Source: DASWJZ01 sp963792885
GTDB lineage: Bacteria > Pseudomonadota > Alphaproteobacteria > Rhizobiales > Afifellaceae
Assembly: GCA_963792885.1 (NCBI GenBank)
Contig: CAWBXX010000002.1
Location: 1 to 64,000, forward strand
Reading direction: 5' to 3'
Length of the DNA: 64,000 nucleotides
How positions within the stretch are numbered: position 1 is the stretch's first letter; each line of letters begins with the position of its first letter. Shown in pieces: positions 60,917 through 64,000 of the stretch. The notes below the pieces were generated by a model. That model did not search any database. It saw only the letters and a program-made list of their open reading frames with translations, and was not told the DNA's origin. Position numbers and translations under genes: made by a program.

Positions 60917-62135
60917 TCAACTCCGCGTTCGTGCAGCTGCCCCCGTGCCGCTGACCGCCGGCGTCACGCCCTCTGCGCTCGGCGGCGCCTCGTCCACGAT
61001 GTCCGGCGTCTCGTTGACCTCGTTCACCTTGGCGCCCTCGCGGAGTTCTGAGCAGGCCTTCCACGATCACACGGTCACCGGCCTGAACCTCGCCCCTGAC
61101 GACGACCACACCTGAATGCCGCCTGACGATCGCTACGTCGGTGCGGCGCGCGGCGCCGTCCACGACCTTCCACACGAACGAGCCGCGCCGATCCCACTGC
61201 ACAGCGAGGCTCGGAACCGCGAGCTCTTTGTCGGTGTCGAATTTGAGCGTGACCAGGATCGCCATCCCGGTCTTGAGAGCACCGTCGTCGTTGGCGAGCT
61301 CCGCCTGCATGCGGAGCGTGCGCGTCGTCTGGTCGACGCGATTGTCGATGCCGGTGATCGTCCCGGGAAAGCTCGAGCCGGGGAGCGCCTGCGCAGTCGC
61401 AGTGATCGCCTGTCCCGGCGCGACGCGGCCCGCCCAGCGCTCCGGCACCTCGAACTCCACGCGCATCGTGGAGAAATCGTCCACGGTGGCGAGCGGCGTC
61501 GAAGTGGTGACGAAGTCGCCGACGGAGAGGTCGGTCAGCCCGGTGACGCCGGAAAACGGCGCGGTGATGCTGCGTCGGCCAAGATCGATCTCCGCGGAAC
61601 GGAGCTCGACGCCCGCCATGCGGACCGCCGTCTGCGCGTCGGAGAGCGCAACGCTGGAGATCGTCTTCGACTTGGCGAGCGACTGCTGGCGCTCGAGAGT
61701 GCCTTGCGCCTGTTCGAGCGTGATCTGCGCCTTCTCGACTGCCACCTTCTCTTCGTCGTTCTCAAGGCGCACGAGGAGGTCGCCGGTCTTTACCGTCTTG
61801 CCGGGCACGACCAGCACCTCGGCGACCATGCCTGAGACCTGCGGATAGAGCGTCACGGAACGAGCCGCCTTGGCCGTCCCGAGGGAAATCACGCTGTCGC
61901 CGGCATCATCCGTCTCAACCGGCGCCGCGACGACGTTGACGGCGCCGCCGCCGATCAGACCGGGAATGCGGTTCCCTCCGCCGCCCTCGCCGCGGCCCTG
62001 CCCGCCGTTCCGGTTAGGGGCGCCGGCAGCCTGCCGCTCCGGCGCTCCGGCCGATTGATGGCTGTAATAGTACCAGCCGCCGGCAGCCGCCGCGACCAGC
62101 ACGAGAGAGAGAATCGCCTGTTTCCAGAAGGACAT
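60917..62135 (-). CDS. RND efflux periplasmic adaptor (second pump, frameshifted at the C-terminus)
   Basis: About 405 residues restored: membrane anchor near residues 5-25, a G/N-rich low-complexity stretch (about 35-60), lipoyl halves around SGMVAEVLVVPGKTVKTGDLLV and SITAPFSGVTGLTDLSVG, helical hairpin with LERQQSLAKSKTISSVALSDAQ, and barrel. The frame breaks at about 61040-61056; the restored end reads LREGAKVNEVNETPDIVDEA and stops at 60917. Without repair the protein runs into the permease antisense-free overlap at 60804. First gene of the pair. Confidence 0.87.
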
Positions 62136-62324
62136 ATTCGGCCCGAACCCCAAGCCCCGACCCGCTTGAACGCAGCCGGACCGCCGATCCGTCGCTCCAA
62201 AGCCGTTATGATCGCGTAATCATGCGCCAGCGGCGGCTTCCGTCAAAGCGATTGTCCGCTCTGGCCGAATCCCCGCCTCACCTCTAGGAACGTCTACGAA
62301 TCGACCGCCGGCGGACGCGTCGCA

Positions 62325-63689
62325 ATGAACGAGAAGGAAAGGACTGCGGCTGTGTCGCTTGTCGCGAGCCTCGTGCTCGCGGCGGCAAAGCTAGCGATCG
62401 GCCTTGCGATCGGGAGCCTGGCGCTCATCACCGATGCGCTCCATTCCTGTGTCGATTTCCTCGCGACGGGCGTGACCTGGATGGCGGTGCGGGTGGCGGA
62501 TCGGCCCGCCGACGCATCTCATCCTTACGGCCACGGGAAATTCGAGAACCTGGCTGCGCTCGGCGAGGCGGCGCTGCTCCTCCTTCTTGCCGGCGGCGTG
62601 ATGGTGGAGGCCATCGACCGCATCCGCGCCGGCGCGCCGCCGCCACCTTTGAGCTTTCTCGCGATCGGCGTTCTCCTGGTTGAGATCGTCGTCAATGCGT
62701 GGCGGGCAAGAGCGCTGAAGCGCGTCGGTCGCAAGACGCAGAGCGCAGCGCTCGAAGCAGATTCGCTGCACTTCGCTTCCGACGTCTTCTCCTCGCTTGC
62801 CGTGCTCGCCGGCTTCTGGGCGATCGCGCTCGGCTATTCCTGGGGCGACGCCGCGGCCGCCATCGGCGTCGCTGCTCTGGTCGCGGCACTGGCGCTTCGC
62901 CTCGTCACCCATACCATCAACGCGCTGGTCGATCGCGCGCCGGAAGGCGTCGCCGAGCTGGCCAGCGCACGCATCGAGGACCTCGCCGGCGTGCTCGGCG
63001 TTGAGAACATGCGCGTCCGCTCCGTCGGGCCCAGCCATTTTGCCGACGTGATCATCCACGTGCCGCGCACGCTCGGCCTGGAGCAGGTCGCCGAGGTGAA
63101 GGAGCAGGTGGTGGGAGCAGTGCGGGGCGTGCTTGCCGGCGCGGACGTCACCGTCCAGTCGCAGCCCGTCAAGCCTTCGAACGAGACGGTGCGCGACCGC
63201 GTGCTTCTCGTCGCCCAGCGCGAGCGTGTAGCCGTGCATCACATCACCGTGCAGCATCTGAACGAGCGCCTGGCGTTGGCGCTCGATCTTGAGGTCGACG
63301 GCAGCCTGCCGCTTGCCGAAGCGCATCGCGCGGCCGACAGGCTTGAAGCCGCGATCCGCCGCGAATTCGGGCGCGAGGCGGAGATCGAGATCCATATCGA
63401 GCCGCTCGAGCCGGAACTGAGCGATGTTGAGGACACACCTGAACCGCTCCGGCAAAGCTATGTGCAGGCGCTCGAAGCGGCAGCGCAGCGGATCGACGGG
63501 CTATCCGACGTCCACAACGTGCGGCTCAGGCGGAGCGCGCGCGGGACGGTCCTCGTCGCTCACTGCCGCCTCGGCCCAGGCGAGACGGTGGAGAGCGTCC
63601 ACCGCCGCGTCGACGACCTCGAGCGGCTGGTGCGCGAGAAGAAGCCGGAGATCGCCCGCATCGTGATTCACGCCGAGCCGATGCGATAG
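62325..63689 (+). CDS. Cation diffusion facilitator (CDF) exporter with three C-terminal repeats
   Basis: 454 residues, much longer than the usual ~300. Six hydrophobic helices fill residues 1-200; metal site A is read from DALHSCVDF (TM2) and LHFASDVFSS (TM5). The cytoplasmic part carries three successive ferredoxin-like dimerisation modules, about 205-290 (DLAGVLGVENMRVR...), 292-372 (HHITVQHL... ending IEIHIEPLEP) and 380-454 (DGLSDVHNVRLRR... ending ARIVIHAEPMR). It exports zinc, iron or related ions by proton antiport. Divergent from the RND operon. Confidence 0.87.
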   Translation: MNEKERTAAVSLVASLVLAAAKLAIGLAIGSLALITDALHSCVDFLATGVTWMAVRVADRPADASHPYGHGKFENLAALGEAALLLLLAGGVMVEAIDRIRAGAPPPPLSFLAIGVLLVEIVVNAWRARALKRVGRKTQSAALEADSLHFASDVFSSLAVLAGFWAIALGYSWGDAAAAIGVAALVAALALRLVTHTINALVDRAPEGVAELASARIEDLAGVLGVENMRVRSVGPSHFADVIIHVPRTLGLEQVAEVKEQVVGAVRGVLAGADVTVQSQPVKPSNETVRDRVLLVAQRERVAVHHITVQHLNERLALALDLEVDGSLPLAEAHRAADRLEAAIRREFGREAEIEIHIEPLEPELSDVEDTPEPLRQSYVQALEAAAQRIDGLSDVHNVRLRRSARGTVLVAHCRLGPGETVESVHRRVDDLERLVREKKPEIARIVIHAEPMR

Positions 63690-63698
63690 GCGCAGGCC

Positions 63699-63767
63699 AC
63701 AACCCTCTCCCATCGGGAGAGGGTGTCGCCGAAGGCGACGGGTGAGGGGTGAGGGGTGAGGGGTTGT
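63699..63767. repeat. REP-like palindrome with a 7-bp tandem repeat
   Basis: ACAACCCTCTCCCATCGGGA on the left pairs with GGTGAGGGGTTGT on the right; GTCGCC-GAA-GGCGAC hairpin in the middle. The heptamer GGTGAGG is repeated three times from 63741. Same family as 3647-3783. Confidence 0.8.
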
Positions 63768-63786
63768 CGGCGTTTGCTTCGCTTCC

Positions 63787-64000
63787 CTACCCGAGCGCCT
63801 CCTTCAGGAACGCCACGGTCCGCGACCAGGCCAGATCCGCCGCGTCCTTGTTGTAGCGCGCTTCCGAGGTGTCGTTGTTGAAGGCGTGGTTGGCGCCCGC
63901 GTAGACGTAAATCTGATAGTCGACGCCGGCGGCCTTGAGCGCCTCCTCATAGCTTGGGATGCCGGCATTGGTGCGCTCGTCGAGACCGGCATAGTGGAGC
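63787..64000 (-). CDS. Dienelactone hydrolase family protein (partial, C-terminus)
   Basis: The last 70 residues of a gene that enters from beyond the right edge. The frame reads HYAGLDERTNAGIPSYEEAL, YVYAGANHAFNNDTSEARYN and ends KEALG; the histidine in GANHAF is the catalytic one of dienelactone hydrolases, and the acid would sit in AGLDER. It is an alpha/beta hydrolase; the substrate is unknown. It stops convergent to the CDF gene with the repeat between them. Confidence 0.8.
   Translation of the reverse strand, partial: LHYAGLDERTNAGIPSYEEALKAAGVDYQIYVYAGANHAFNNDTSEARYNKDAADLAWSRTVAFLKEALG

Noticed and set aside
59320..60954. 544-residue open frame antisense to the RND permease
   Set aside because: Composition typical of a third-frame shadow (R/D/H-rich), no ribosome binding site and no recognisable domain.

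Overview
The window reads as chromosomal DNA of an alphaproteobacterium, most likely order Hyphomicrobiales (Rhizobiales). The body is GC-rich with short intergenic gaps, many 4-base start/stop overlaps and frequent GTG/TTG starts. The block ubiG / lysC-ptsP-prfA-prmC-DUF4167-clpB is a typical gene order of that group. No rRNA, tRNA, CRISPR array, integrase or insertion sequence was recognised.

Layout. 1-2489 (-): a visibly AT-richer, accessory-looking gene, cut by the left edge, that joins a nucleoside-phosphorylase domain to what looks like a degenerate STAND/NACHT-type NTPase. This is the best candidate for a poorly described (possibly anti-phage) system. 2656-5942 (+): acetoin-dehydrogenase-like acoA-acoB-acoC. 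5974-9738: aldo/keto reductase, gamma-glutamyltransferase, a GreA/GreB-like factor and a YjbR-like protein. 9760-19223 (-): clpB, DUF4167, prmC, prfA, ptsP, lysC. 19455-24718: FMN reductase, ubiG, MFS exporter, adenine deaminase, SMP-30. 24786-29816: an orphan receiver protein and a first RND efflux pair. 29819-37496: a GntR regulator facing a NitT/TauT-type ABC importer that is followed by fumarylacetoacetate-hydrolase, acyl-CoA ligase and ketopantoate-reductase family genes, with a perfect palindrome between regulator and importer. 37570-45706: ABC-F ATPase, a four-helix membrane protein, a TAXI-TRAP importer with its DUF1850 partner, prfC and a PilZ protein. 45707-46457: a non-coding stretch full of palindromes. 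46458-53811: alcohol dehydrogenase, aldehyde dehydrogenase, glutamine-synthetase-like ligase, ethanolamine-type permease, N-formylglutamate-amidohydrolase-like enzyme and a divergent RpiR regulator; together these suggest catabolism of an amine through gamma-glutamyl intermediates. 53909-56141: Rrf2 regulator, epimerase, GT8 transferase. 56253-63689: an ECF sigma / small membrane protein / periplasmic sensor trio laid out like CnrH-CnrY-CnrX, next to a second RND pair and a CDF exporter with three C-terminal repeats. 63787-64000: the end of a dienelactone-hydrolase-family gene.

Sequence quality matters here. Ten genes carry a one-base-type frameshift and clpB also has an in-frame amber codon. 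Several of these genes (prmC, clpB, the ECF sigma gene) are normally kept intact, so I read most lesions as assembly or sequencing error and give the coordinates of the restored genes. Three families of imperfect palindromic intergenic repeats recur through the window.
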